The notes under the pieces: generated by a model | Seen by the model: only the letters and a program-made list of their open reading frames with translations | What the model was told of the DNA's origin: nothing | Database searches by the model: none | Assembly (NCBI RefSeq): GCF_018294505.1 | Contig: NC_057813.1 | Coordinates: 317,835,191-317,899,190 of the forward strand | Direction of reading: 5' to 3' | Length of the DNA stretch: 64,000 nt | Source of the DNA: Triticum aestivum | Taxonomy: Eukaryota; Streptophyta; Magnoliopsida; Poales; Poaceae | Shown here: one piece after another, positions 45,035-57,313 of the stretch | Numbering within the stretch: the stretch's first letter is position 1 | How the letters are laid out: every line of letters begins with the position of its first letter | Program-made: the position numbers and the translations under genes

Positions 45035-46657
45035 TGATGTCTACTACACAACTTGTTATTGTAGACTCGTGTTGGGCCTCCAGCCGCAGAGTTTTGTAGG
45101 ATAGTAGCAAATTTCCCTCAAGTGGATGACCTAAGGTTTATCAATCCATAGGAGGCATAGGATGAAGATGGTCTCTCTCAAACAACCTTGCAACCAAATA
45201 AAAAAAACTTTCTTGCCAACACACCAAATACAATGGTAATTTGTATAGGTGCACTAGTTCGGTGAAGAGATGGTAATAAAAGTGTAGTAATGATAGTAGA
45301 TATTGATTTTTGTAATAGGAACAATAAAAAACAGCAGGGTAGCAATTGATAAAACAGTGCACAAATGGTATTGCAATGCTTGAAAATGAGCCCTAGGGTC
45401 CGTACTTTCGCTAGTGCAATATCTCAACAATGCTAATCTAAATGGATCATATAACCATCCCTCAAACAGCGATGAAGAATCACTCCAAAGTTCTTATCTA
45501 GAGGAGAACTTGAGAATAAATTGTTGTAGCTATTCTTTCCGATTGATCTATCCAAGAGTTTGTACTAAAATAACACCAAGTTATTCTTTACGATCCATCT
45601 AGCACGAGTTCGTACTAAAATAACACCAAGTTATTCTTTCTGATCAATCTATCAAGTGTTCTTAGTAAACTAACACCAAAGCAAATTCAGATTCATAATA
45701 CTCAATCCAACACAAAGAACCTCAAGGAGTTCCCCAAGTTTTCTACCGGAGAAACAAAAGATGAGAACGTGCATCAACCCCTATGCATAGATTACCCCAA
45801 TGTCACCTCGGGAATCCGCGAGTTGAGTGCCAAAATATATCTCAAGTGAATCAATATAATACCACATTGTCACCACTAATATCCATATGCAAGACATATA
45901 TCAAGTGCTCTCAAATCCATAAAATTATTCAATCCGATAACAACGAAATCTCAAAGGGAAAACTCAATTCATCACTATAAGATAGAGAGGGAGAAACACC
46001 ATATGACCCAACTATATTAACAAAGCCCACGATACATCAAGATCGTGCCATCTCAAGAACACGAGAGAGATAGACAGAGAGAGAGAGAGAGAGATTAAAC
46101 TCATAGTTACTGGTACAAACCATCAGCCCCGAGAGTGGACTACTCCCTCCTCATCATGGTGGCTGCCGGGATGATGAAGATGGCCACCGGTAATGATTTA
46201 CTCCTCTGGCGGAGTGCCGGAACGGGGTCTAGGTTGGTTTTTTGTGGCTATAGAGGCTTGCGGCGGCAGAACTTCTAATCTAGGGTTATCTCTGATGGTT
46301 CTATATTTATAGGATCTTTTGGTGCCAGTTTCACATGAAGATGGGCCTCGAGGTGAGCACAACCCACCGGGGCAAGCTCAGTCCCTCAGGCGCGCCCTGG
46401 TGGGTTGTACCCTCTTTGTGGCTCTTCTGGCCCTCCCATGAAGCTTCGGGGGTCTCTTTTGTGCCAAAAAAATCTTCGAAAAGTTTCAGCACATTTGGAG
46501 AACTTTAATTTCTGCACAAAAAACAACACCATGGTAGTTCTGCTGAAAACAGCGTCAGTCCGGGTTAGTTCCTTGAAAATCATACCAAAACCATATAAAA
46601 TTGTTGTGAACATGGCATGAATACTTCATAAATTATAGATACATTGGAGACGTATCA
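45035..46657 (-). repeat. 5' LTR of WHAM-like element
   Basis: 1623 bp. TATAAATA on the minus strand at 46314-46321 marks the promoter. It begins TGATACGTCTCC at 46657. Confidence 0.85.
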
Positions 46658-46826
46658 GCGCGGAGGAGAGGGTTGGCGACGTCTCGTCGACAACCACGTT
46701 CTCCATTGGGACATCATCATCCTCTGCCTGCCTATCGGCCATCTAGTCGGCAACAATGGCTACCATCATTTTCTTTTGGTCCGTTGTCCGCCTATCCCGA
46801 AGAGCGCCGAAGTGCGAGCAAGCCAT
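46658..46826 (-). pseudogene. Decayed gene of unknown function, upstream half
   Basis: ATG at 46826 (MACSHFGALRDRR), with a TAG at 46743-46745, then DRQAEDDDVPMENVVVDETSP up to the WHAM-like insertion. The phase (169 bases, remainder one) matches the downstream half at 39438, so the frame continues across the insertion. A minus-strand TATATAA about 75 bp upstream supports a real transcription unit. Two in-frame stops show it is now dead. Confidence 0.5.
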
Positions 46827-46891
46827 GGTGGGAGTGGTGTGTAGAGGAGAAAGGGAGCAGAGGTAGATGATTGCGGCTATGGCAGCGCACC

Positions 46892-46902
46892 AGTTTATAT
46901 AG
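46892..46902 (-). promoter_or_regulatory. TATA-like box upstream of decayed gene
   Basis: The plus strand tttatataga reads TCTATATAAA on the minus strand, about 70-75 bp before the ATG at 46826. Confidence 0.45.
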
Positions 46903-46939
46903 AAATGGTGGGCGACAGAGGGATGGATGGGTGGCACCG

Positions 46940-48529
46940 AAGTAGCTGCCTTGGCAACCGCGTATCATTAATGTGAGCGGCAAATAGACGAACAGATGGC
47001 AGTTGTGTCGTTTGAACGCGGAGCAGTCGCCTGCCCTGGGAAGCGGCGCGGGCGGCACTGACCATTTTAGGGGGAAAGCGCGCGCAGGCGAGGGAGGAGG
47101 TCTGGGTGGGCCAGGGCTGTCAGACTCGTGCTTGACAATGGTCTGGTTCAGCAGCCAGACATACTGGCTCTCTAGCGAGCTCACCGAGCTCAGCAATGAC
47201 AACTAGACCATGGACGAGGCTTCCGACCAGGAGTCGGTGCCCGCCCGAGCTGGTTCATGTCTTGTTCACCATAGAGCAGGTGTGGCCGCACTTTGAAGCC
47301 CTAAGGGCGAAAGAGCTACCAGCGCTGCCGGAATCATCATTCCGGCAAGCACAGGAGGATGAGTGCTACAACCTCTGTCTCCTCAACGAGCACCAGCTTG
47401 CGGAGGGACGAATCGCCGGCAAACAAGCAAACGACAATGCTGGCGCCGACATGTGGCCCTATGATCCTGGCTTCCTGAATGAGCAGCGGACGCTATATCA
47501 GACCATCCATAGGGCTGGCGAGGCCCTCTCTGTCGTCCTCGCGCTCGTCATGGCACCGTTGTCTTGCATTTTCAACATGGTCAACAAACATGATGAATTA
47601 AGAGATGACTATACGTGGAGAGGATGATAGTCCGGACCCACCAGGGCCATAGCTGTACGTACACAAGTGCCTCCTTATTATATACAAATATAAAAAAATT
47701 GCTTCCTCCTGGTTTCCTATCATCACGGTCCCACACCATTGTCAACCTATATAGTTGATAAACAAGAGAATTGCACAAGGAGCGGCCGACAGTTGGGACC
47801 CAGCAGCTCGAGTAGTTTTTGCTTTTTGAGGTGTGAGCAGAGTTATTCTTGAGTGATGTTTTTGTTGTTGTTCAGAGGAGCAAGGTATCAACTGGGCAGG
47901 CTGTGGCCCATCAAGCTCTGGCTATTATTTTATGTCGACCAAATATCCAGCCCAAATATTATTATTTTTTTCAAGGTGAAAATGGCTAGCCCACCTATAC
48001 TTTTTTTGAGGAATACCCAACCCAGGTCAACTTGTTATTCTCCGCCCTGCTCGGCTGCAAATCTTTCCTAGGAGGGATGCATTAGGCTTGCCAAGGAAAT
48101 GGACTTTAAGAAATAATAAATGGGTTGTAATTATAAAATTGGGCTGTAAATATAAAAAACAACGAACAGGTAATTAGTTTCAAAATTGTTATTTTTGGAT
48201 TTTAAATTTTTTAATTTCATTACTTCTTGCGCATGCAAAGTTTTGTTGGATTTTTACCTAATACATTTTTTTGAAATTAGATTTAATTTGACTCGAAATT
48301 TTGGCATAAAAATATTTTTGATCCCATCAAAATGCTAGAAATTTTCTTGATTTTTTAAGCGGTTGGTTGAAATTATTAACCGTTGTCGTGGCTATGAAAT
48401 GAACTGTAATTTTAACAAACAGTAAATTGGCTGCAGTAAATTCCATTAGAATTCAAAAATGGGTTGTAACATTATTACAAATCGCAAATGGACTATATTT
48501 CTCTTCCACATATGTGATGCTCACTTGTA
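46940..48529. other. Unassigned DNA with one 143-codon ORF
   Basis: A plus-strand frame at 47196-47627 reads ELVHVLFTIEQVWPHFEALRAKELPALPESSF and further helical sequence without a recognised domain. After it the DNA is AT-rich (47640-48500). I cannot say whether this is a gene fragment or transposon cargo. Confidence 0.3.
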
Positions 48530-49830
48530 GGCCTACTAAGTTGATGCGCATTCAAGGCTTTGTCAACTTATAGTCAACACACGATTCTAGTAGCAGTGAT
48601 CATTAGATGTCCATCTAATGGCTCTCGTGCTTCTTTAATCTCAGATATTGTTGCTTCATCCGCCCAAACCACCACCGGTGGTACCGCCTGCTAATGCCTC
48701 TCATGGCCGGTTGTGCTGTCGCGCAGGCCTCACCGGCCCACCCTACTCCCAGCACCGTCCAGCCCATTGCTCTACTCACCAACACCTCATGTTATTCTCC
48801 GGCTATGGCAGCCACACACTGCAGCTGAACCAATGAACCATCATACTCCCCTCCACGTGGGCATCCATTGTTGTGTCTTCATCGGCTCTGGGTCGTTCCC
48901 TTCCTACGCCTCGCCATCGTCCATCGCGTTGGTTCTCTCGGCACGGCTTGGTCAAGTTTGTCAACAAACAATAGCAATCGGAAGCAGCATGTACATGGAC
49001 TGGCTGATAGTAGGGACACACATGGCCTATGGTCACACGCAAGCAAGTGCCTCCTTATTATGTGAAAACAAATGATTTCTCCCCCTGGCACGTTTGGCCC
49101 ACCAGCTACATCTTCGCACGCAAGGAAGTGCTTCCTTTATTATGCGGAAAAAAAGTTTCCTCTTCCTGACAGCTAGGACCCACCAGCTCTATTATGATCC
49201 ATTTCGCAAAAATATAGATTGTACCAAAGATGCTTAATTATTTTCTTCTTATTCTAACTCAAAAAAGAAGAAATTAAAAAAACAAAAAACATTTTCGCAC
49301 GCAAGTGCCACCTTATTACGCGCAAAAAAATGAGTCCCCCTGCTAGCTGGGACTCACCAGATTTGGAGGCTGGTTTGTGGGCCTACTAAGTTGACGCATA
49401 CACAGGGATTTGTCAACTTAGTCAATAAACGATTCTAGATGCAGTGACCATTGGATGTTAATCCAACGGCTCTGCTGCGTCTTCAACCTCTGGTCTTCTT
49501 GCTCCAGCCGCCCAAACCAGTGCCCCTCGTACCGCCTGCTCCAGCCTCCCACATCCGACTATGTTGTCCGCAGGGCTCACCGCCCGGCCATACTACCACT
49601 GGCCAGGCCTTCCCTCTACTCACCCAAACCCCTTGTTATTCTCCTGCGATGGCAGCCTTACACCGCAGCCGAACCAGTGAACCCTTGTACTCCCCTCTGT
49701 GTGGGCATCCACCTGCCTCGTCTTCCCTAGCTCTGCGTCATTCCCTTCCTAGGCCTCGCTATCCTCCACTGCCTTGATGCTCTCGGCGTAGCGTGGTCGA
49801 CAAGGTAAACGAATGACAGCCATCGGAAGA
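48530..49830. repeat. Diverged tandem duplication, period about 850 bp
   Basis: Segments 48530-48990 and 49380-49830 start ggcctactaagttga and match through ccgcccaaacca, taccgcctgct, ttattctcc and ctcccctc to gttccct-type words, with clear divergence. Between and after them occurs a shorter dispersed unit containing 'aagtgcctccttattat' and 'gctgggacccaccag' (about 47660, 49040, 49118, 49295 and 49878). I do not know the family. Confidence 0.7.
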
Positions 49831-50571
49831 GGACTTTAGGCGGTCGGGCTGACAGCTGGACCCACCAGCTACATCTTCAAACACAAGGAAGTGCCTCCTT
49901 ATTACTCGCAAAATAAAATGATTCCTCCCCTAACAGCTGGGACCCAGCAACTATATCTTTCCATGCTAGGAAGTGTGTTGTTATCCTCCCTGGCAGATGG
50001 GACCCACCTGGTCGAAGCATACGTCGTGTTGTCTGACTAGTCACAAATGTATACGTACATACTGGTCGATCGGTGTCTCTGCAAGGATGAACCATGGCCG
50101 ACTAAGTAGTGGCACGTGTCGCAGTAGAGCCCCCGACGTAGCAGTTCATGCAATCCCGTCTAAGTCGTGTACACATACGTACAACCAAAGGGTAAAAAAT
50201 ACAGCCACGTACGTATATACGGGCGGGGACTCGAACGCGTACTCATGCATATGTACGGCCCGGGCTAGTGTACATGGAGAGGCAACGGACGGCAGCAACG
50301 GCGTCCTATTCATAGGTAGCCAACCGACTGGGTCAGAATGGAGGAAAATGATGTTGTGTTCATGCAGAGGCAACCGACAGGGTCGGAATGCGTCATGTTC
50401 AACTAGAGCCAACCGGCTTTGATAGAACAACCGAAACACGGTCTGGGGTACCGTGGAACAGAGGAAACGACCTTCAGTTCAACCGCGCACAGTCGAAACC
50501 GGGTCCTATTTATCAGGAAGGGTCTGGTGTACCGCAAGACGGAGGAAACGAACTTCTGTTCGAGTGCCTAC
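49831..50571. other. Unassigned DNA left of the CACTA element
   Basis: It contains two more copies of the short dispersed unit (49870-50010) and repeated words 'gcaaccgac.gggtc' (50280-50400) and 'ggtctgg.gtacc' (50440-50530). These look like subterminal repeats of some DNA transposon. No gene is seen. Confidence 0.35.
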
Positions 50572-51070
50572 CACTACTATAGGATGCTGCTAACGCGACA
50601 CTACGATCAAAGACCCTTTGACGAAACAGTGTGCGATGGATTAATCACAAATGGTGATGTAAAGAAACCGTCAAAAAAGATGCAAAACATTTGCAATGAA
50701 GGATACATGAAAGACGGTTCAAATTTTAGTTCCGTGTGCGAAGCGAGGCATACGATTGATCCATACGAACTATTTGCGATGAGCTAGAACAACAGAAACA
50801 GACAGCCATATCAAGGTGTGCGTGATATACAGCATACAGTTTGCTCCGATGAACCATTTGCGATGATCGAGTTGAACACAAACGGTTTGGCGTGACAAGA
50901 TGTGTGTGATATCTGACAAACAGGTCAGTAATCAAAATTGTGTGTGATCATCATAGACAGCCCATATGGTCTTTTTTGTGAATTGTGTGCTCGTCAGGGC
51001 ACACAATTCAAGAAACCAACCTATGGGCGATAATGTAAAAGATCTCTGTCGAATATGTTTTACTAACCGT
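50572..51070 (+). other. CACTA 5' subterminal region
   Basis: Short repeated motifs around 'gcgatg' and 'gtgtg.gatat' in both orientations, as expected for the subterminal repeats bound by the TNP1-like protein of CACTA elements. An inverted pair (gtgtgctcgtcagggcacaca, about 50985-51005) lies near its end. Confidence 0.5.
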
Positions 51071-51498
51071 CTATGATGAGATTGACAGGGGAAACATAGA
51101 TAATGATTTAATATGAGCGAACGGAAACAGAGATATATACAGTATGCTTAATTTAGTCCTTCTTCTAGTTGTTGTTGTTGGATGGCCCTGCCACATCGCC
51201 TTGGCGAGGACGCTTCTTGCTGCTGACCGTTGGCTTTTCATTGACGTGATGTCGTCGTCCTCCTCCTCATCGTTCAACCATTCCTCCTCCTCATCATCGT
51301 CGTCCTCTTCTTCATCCTCAAACGGCTCGTCGTCCGTTTGGTTGTCATCTAACAACTCCGGAGGCGGCATCCCTTCCATGATCCGGATGTAATCGAGGTC
51401 TGGGCTCGATGCCAGACTCATGGAAGACGAGCGGGATGATTCCAATGTTGACCTATCATCGGGCGCCAGACTGTTGGCGGAACTGTCATCCTCGCTGT
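51071..51498 (-). pseudogene. Acidic ORF in CACTA, main part, split by Sabrina-like element
   Basis: The minus-strand frame ends at 51071. It is rich in Asp/Glu: DYIRIMEGMPPPELLDDNQ, then EDEEEDDDDEEEEWLNDEEEDDD, then a basic end. It enters in phase from the first five codons at 58849-58835, across the Sabrina-like insertion (using one gctgt copy). The full ORF would be 145 codons without a stop. Acidic tracts are common in nuclear proteins, but the function is unknown. Simple-sequence expansion is an alternative explanation for its openness. Confidence 0.45.
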
Positions 51499-52996
51499 TG
51501 ATACGTCTCCATCGTATCTATAATTTTTTATTGTTCCATGCCAATATTCGACAACTTTTTATACTATTTTTGGGACTAACATATTGATCCAGTGCACAGT
51601 GCCAGTTCCTGTTTGTTGCATGTTTTTTGTCTCGCAGAAAATCAGTATCAAACGGAGTCCAAACGGGATAAACACCTACGGAGATTATTTTTGGAATATT
51701 TATCAATTTTGGGAAGTGGAATCAACGCGAGACGATGCTCGAGGGGCCCACGAAGCAGGGGGGCGCTCCCCTAACACTCGTGGACACCCCGTAAGGCGGT
51801 TGATTCCCTTCTTTCGCTGCAAGAAATCTAATATCCGGAAATGAATCGTGTTCAAAGTTTCAATCCAATCGGAGTTACGGATCTCCGGTAATATAAGAAA
51901 CGGTGAAAGGGCAGAATCAGGAATGCAGAAATAGAGAGAGACAGAGAAACAGATCCAATCTCGGAGGGGCTCTCGCCCCTGTCACACCATGGAGACCATG
52001 GACCATACGACAAACCCATCTCCCATATAGGGAGAAGGTCAGGGAAGAAGAAGAAGAAGAAGGGGGGCTCTCTCCCCCTCGCTTCGGATGTCGCCGGAAC
52101 ACCGCCGAGGCCATCATCACCACCGCGATCTACACCAACACCTCCGTCATCTTCACCAACATCTCCGTCACCTTCCCCCATCTATCTACAGCGGTCCACT
52201 CTCCCGCAACCCGTTGTACCCTCTACTTGAACATGGTGCTTTATGCTTCATATTATTATCCAATGATGTGTTGCCATCCTATGATGTCTGAGTAGATTTT
52301 TGTTGTCCTTTCGGTAATTGGTGAATTGCTATGATTGGTTTAATTTGCTTGTGGTTATGTTGTTGTCCTTTGGTGCCCATCATATGAGCGCGTGCGTGGA
52401 TCACACCATAGGGCTAGTTGTATGTTGATAGGACTATGTATTGGAGGGCAAGAGTGACAGAAGCTTCAACCTAGCATAGAAATTGATGCGTACGGGATTG
52501 AAGGGGGGCCAATATATCTTAATGCTATGGTTGGGTTTTACCTGAATGAACGTTAGTAGTTGCGGATTCTTGCTAATAGTTCCAATCATAAGTGCATAGA
52601 ATTCCAAGTCAGGGATGACATGCTAGCAGTGGCCTCTCCCACATAAAACTTGTTATCGGTTTAGTAAAGTAGTCAATTGCTTAGGGACAATTCCGCAACT
52701 CCTACCACCACTTTTCCATACTCGCTATACTAAATTTATTGCTTATTTATCTAAACAGCCCCTAGTTTATATTTACGTGCTCTTTATTGTCTTGCAAACC
52801 TATCCAACAACACCTACAAAGTAGGTGTAGTTTCATACTTGTTTTAGGTAAAGCGAACGTTAAGCGTGCGTAGAGTTGTATCGGTGGTTGATAGAACTTG
52901 AGGGAATATTTGTTCTACCTTTAGCTCCTCATTGGGTTCGACACTCTTACTTATCGAAAGAGGCTACAATTGATCCCCTATACTTGTGGGTTATCA
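51499..52996 (+). repeat. 5' LTR of Sabrina-like element
   Basis: 1498 bp; shorter than the 3' LTR by small deletions near 51535 and 51750. A weak TATA-like aatataag occurs near 51890 in both LTRs (57738 in the other). Confidence 0.88.
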
Positions 52997-53007
52997 AGAC
53001 CTTTTTT

Positions 53008-53025
53008 AGCGCCATTGCCGGGGAG
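53008..53025 (+). promoter_or_regulatory. Primer-binding site of Sabrina-like element
   Basis: AGCGCCATTGCCGGGGAG shortly after the 5' LTR; Athila-type TGGCGCCGTTGCCGGGGA with changes. Confidence 0.75.
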
Positions 53026-53119
53026 ACATAGCGTGGGGTGAATATTCTCGTGTGTGCTTGTTTGCTTTATCACTAAGTATATTTTATTTGTTGTTCTAAG
53101 TTGTTCTCTATCTTTAGTT

Positions 53120-54462
53120 ATGGATATAGAACACGAAATACCAAAAGAATTAGGTGTACTTGCTACTCATGGAGATGGGGAACCTCCTAAAACACTTCAT
53201 GCTCATTATGTGAAAGATATTATGTACTACTTTGATAATCCTAAGAAAACCCCATTCAATTATGTTATGGGAGACACATTGGATCAACATGAATACTTTA
53301 GGGATTATCGCTTGACGCAAAAAAGGAAACTATTACGGGATCAAATTTATATGTTGTATTGGTATGCTAGGCAACTATGCTTGAGATATGATTATACTTG
53401 TTGCTCTAGGATGGAGGCTCCACACCTTCCCATTTCATGCAAATTTAATGATAATGAAACCTTAGCTTCTTATGCTAATGGTATATATGATTATTATGAT
53501 GTGGAACAAATAGAAGAATTCGTTGCTTTTATGGGTGCTTATGAAATTGAATCTCTGTTTAAAGAGTGTGAAAATCTTGATGATGTTGTTTAGAGACCTG
53601 AAAATTTTGCTATACTTAAATATTGCCATGAGAATTATGAATTCAATTCCGATATTGATGCATTTATTGAGGAAGTCTCCGCTGTCCAAGAAGAGACTAG
53701 TATTTTGTAGGAGTCTATGGAAGAAGAAATTGACCAAACTGTGAGCTCATTGGATGAAAAAGATGATGAGGAGAGCGAAGAACAAAAGGAGAAGAGGGGA
53801 TTAGCTACCCGTGCCCTCCTTCTAATGAGAGTAACTCTTCAACTCATACATTGTTTAATTCCCCTTCGTGCTTACCGAAGGATGATTGCTATGATGATTG
53901 ATATGATCCCGTTGATTCTTTTGAAATATCCCTTTTTGATGATGCTTGCTATGCTTGTGGCCAAGATGCCAATATGAATTATGCTTATGGAGATGAACTT
54001 GCTATAGTTCCTTATGTTAAACATGAAATTATTTCTATTGCACCCACGCATGATAGTCCTATTATCTTTTTGAGTTCTCCCGACTACACTATGTCGGAGA
54101 AGTTTGCCCTTATTAAGGATTATATTGATGGGTTGCATTTTACTACTACACATGATGATTTTGATACATATAGTATGCATGTGCTTGCTGCTCCTACTTG
54201 CAATTATTATGATAAAGTAACTATATCTCCACCTCTCTATGTTTCCAATATGATAAAATTGCAAGAAACTGCTTATACTATGCATTGGCCTTTACTATGT
54301 GTGCATGAATTGTTCTTTTATGACATGCCGATGCATAGGAAGAGAGTTAGACTTCGTCATTGCTTGATATATGTTACTTTGTGCTCACTACTAAATTACA
54401 AATCATTGTTAATTAAAATTGGCTTTGATATACCATGGGATCCGGGTGGATTCATTACTTGA
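53120..54462 (+). pseudogene. Internal ORF of Sabrina-like element, broken
   Basis: ATG at 53120 (MDIEHEIPKELGVLATHGDG). Motifs include LRDQIYMLYWYARQLCLRYDY and acidic DYYDVEQIEEFVAFMGAYEIES, then stops at 53591-53593 and 53708-53710 and a frame change. The frame resumes at 53974-54462 (ALIKDYIDGLHFTTTHDDFD, MHRKRVRLRHCLIYV). It is homologous to the WHAM-like ORF. It has no RT, integrase or protease motif. A structural (Gag-like) role is possible but not shown. Confidence 0.65.
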
Positions 54463-57313
54463 GCACTATATGCCTAGCGTAATGGCTTTAAAGAAAGCGC
54501 TGCCAGGGAGGCAACCCAGAAGTTTTAGAGAGTCATTTATTTATGTTGTGTGCTTTTATAAAGTTTAAAAATAAAAATAATGTGACAAGGTTTGCCTTTA
54601 GGATGTTTACAATGCTTGTTGGTTTGTGCGGTGCAGGACAGAAACTTTGGCTGTAGTGTGTGATTTTACATTTTTTACTGGAATGTCAAACGGTTATGAA
54701 ACTTTTTGCACTGTCTTTCTATAAAAAAATCCTAATTTTGGCAGAATTTTTGGGGTACCAGGAGTATGGTGAATGTTCAGATTACTACAGACTGCCCTGT
54801 TTAAGACAGATTCTGTTTTGATGCATAGTTTGCTTATTTTGATGAAACTATCAATTTCTATGAGTGGATTAAGCCATGGAAAAGTTATATTATAGTAGAT
54901 ACAATGCAAAAACAAAATATGAATTGGTTTGCAACAGTACTTAGAGTAGTGATTTGATTTATTATACTAACGGATCTTACCGAGTTCTCTGTTGAAGTTT
55001 TGTGTGGATGAAGTGTTCGAAGATCGAGGAGGTCTCGATGCGAGGAGAAGGAGGAGAGGCAACAGCTCAAGCTTGGGTATGCCCAAGGCACCCCAAGTAA
55101 ATATTCAAGGAGACTCAAGCGTCTAAGCTTGGGGATGCCCCGGAAGGCAGCCCATCTTTCTTCAACAAGTATCGGTATGTTTTCGGATTCGTTTCGTTCA
55201 TGCGATATGTGCAAATCTTGGAGCGTATTTTCCATTTAGTTTTCACTTTTCTTTTATGCACCATGCTGGTATGAGATAGTCCATGGTTGATTTATAGAAT
55301 GCTTATTTCACTTCACTTAAATCTTTTCAGTATGGCTTTATAGAATTCTTCATGTGCTTCACACATATCATTTGAAGTTTGGATTGCCTGTTTCTCTTCA
55401 CATAGAAAACCGCCATTTGTAGAATGTTCTTTTGCTTCACTTATGTTTGTTAGAGCGTGGGCATATCTTTTGTTGAAAGAATTAAACTCTCTTGCTTCAC
55501 TTATATCTATTTAGAGAGATGACAGGAATTGGTCATTCACATGGTTAGTCATAAAATCCTACATAAAACTTGTAGATCACGGAATATGATATGTTTGAGT
55601 CCTTGTAATAGTTTTGTGATATAGAGATGATAATATGTGGGACATTCAAGTAAACGGTTGAGTTTAGTAAGAATATTGGTGTTAAGGTTTGTGATTCCCG
55701 AAGCATGCATGTATGGCCTCCTAACTATGTAACCACATTGGCATGCATTGTATTTTGATTGTTTATCTTTACGTGAAGGTCGGGGGCGCGCGATGGTTAA
55801 CTCCTACCAACCTCCCCCCTAGGAGCATGCGTAGTAGTACTTTGCTTTGAGGGCTAATAAACTTTTGCAATAAGTATATGAGTTCTTTATGACTAATGTG
55901 AGTCCATGGATTATACGCACACTTACCTTTCCGCAATTTGTTAGCCTCTATGGTACCGTGCCTTTCCCTTTCTCACCTCGAGAGTTGGTGCAAACTTCGC
56001 CGGTGCATCCAAACCTCATGATACGATACGCTCTATCACACATAAGCCTCCTTATATCTTCCTCAAAACAGCCACCATGCCTACATATCATGGCATTTCC
56101 ATAGCCATTCCAAGATATATCGCCATGCAACTTCCATCATCATCATATATGGCTTGAGCATTCATTGTCATATTGCCTTGCATGATCGTAAGATAGCTAG
56201 CATGATGTCTTCATGGCTTGTCCGTTTTTTGATGCCATTGCTACGCTAGATCATTGCACATCCCGGTACACCGCCGGAGGCATTCATATATAGTCATATC
56301 TTGGTTCTAGATATCGAGTTGTAATATTGAGTTGTAAGTAAATAAAAGTGTGATGATCATCATTATTAGAGCATTGCCCCAGTGAGGAAAGGATGATGGA
56401 GATTATGATTCCCCTACAAGTCGGGATGAGTCTCCGGACTTTATGAAAAATAAAAGAAGCCAAAGAAGCCCAAATAAAAAAAGGCCAAAGAAGCCCACCA
56501 AAAAAAGGAAAATAAAAATGAGAGAAAAAGAGAGAAGGGGCAATGTCACTATCCTTTTACCACACTTGTGCTTCAGAGTAGCACCATGTTCTTCATATAG
56601 AGAGTCTCTTGAGTTATCACTTTCATATACTAGTGGGAATTTTCATTATAGAACTTGGCTTGTATATTCCGATGATGGGCTTCCTCAAATGGCTGAGGTC
56701 TTCATGAGCAAGCAAGTTGGATGCACACCCACTTAGTTTCAGTTTGAGCTTTCATACACTTATAGCTCTAGTGCATCTTTGCATGGCAATCCCTACTCCT
56801 CACATTGACATCAATTCATGGGTATCTCCATATCCCATTGATTAGCCGCGTCGATGTGAGACTTTCTCCCTTTTTGTCTTCTCCACACAACCTCCATCAT
56901 CATATTCTATTCCACCTGTAGTGCTATATCCATGGATTGCGCTCATGTATTGCGTGAGGGTTGAAAAAGCTGAAGCGCGTTAAAAAGTATGAACCAATTG
57001 CTTGGCTACCACCGGGATGAGCATGAGGCGTACCTTGTGTTAAGAAAAGGGGGCATAAAAGACTATATGATTTTGTAGGGATAACATTCTTTAGCATTGA
57101 TATTTTGAAAGACATGATTGTTTGTTGGGATGCCCGAGTATTAAATTCTTTTATGTCAAATGATAGACTATTGCTTTGAATCACTCGTGTCTTATAGTCA
57201 TGCCATGATTAGATTACATGATCAAGATTATGCTAGGTAGCATTCCACATTAAAAATTATCTTTTTTATCATTTACCTACTCGAGGACGAAAAAGAATTA
57301 AGCTTCGGGATGC
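54463..57313 (+). other. Internal non-coding region of Sabrina-like element
   Basis: AT-rich DNA with the words caagcttgggtatgcccaagg and taagcttggggatgccccgg near 55065-55145, the reverse of those in the WHAM-like element. A purine-rich stretch with aaaagaagccaaagaagccc lies at 56440-56510. It ends with the polypurine tract. No gene is seen. Confidence 0.6.

Larger units (their letters stand above)
39444..46657 (-). mobile_element. WHAM/Sabrina-like (Athila-derived) LTR element, non-autonomous
   Basis: LTRs lie at 39444-41064 and 45035-46657 (TGATATGTCTCC / TGATACGTCTCC starts on the minus strand, ...ACATCA ends). A primer site TGGCGTCGTTGCCGGGGA lies at about 45005-45023 and a polypurine tract AAGCTTGGGGATGG at 41065-41078. 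The flanks gcgtg (39439-39443) and gcgcg (46658-46662) are a 5-bp target duplication with one mismatch. The 4-kb internal region has only a broken ORF without pol domains, so it would depend on Athila-type relatives. The WHAM/Sabrina name is from memory. Confidence 0.85.

Noticed and set aside
47196..47627. 143-codon ORF as a host gene
   Set aside because: No domain, no clear promoter or conservation evidence available, and repetitive surroundings; kept only as part of an unassigned stretch.
48530..50010. CRISPR-like or satellite array
   Set aside because: Unit lengths and spacing are irregular and diverged, and the DNA is plant; it is a diverged duplication, not an array.
51144..51392. Plus-strand poly-serine ORF
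   Set aside because: It is the antisense reading of the acidic Asp/Glu tract of the minus-strand ORF.
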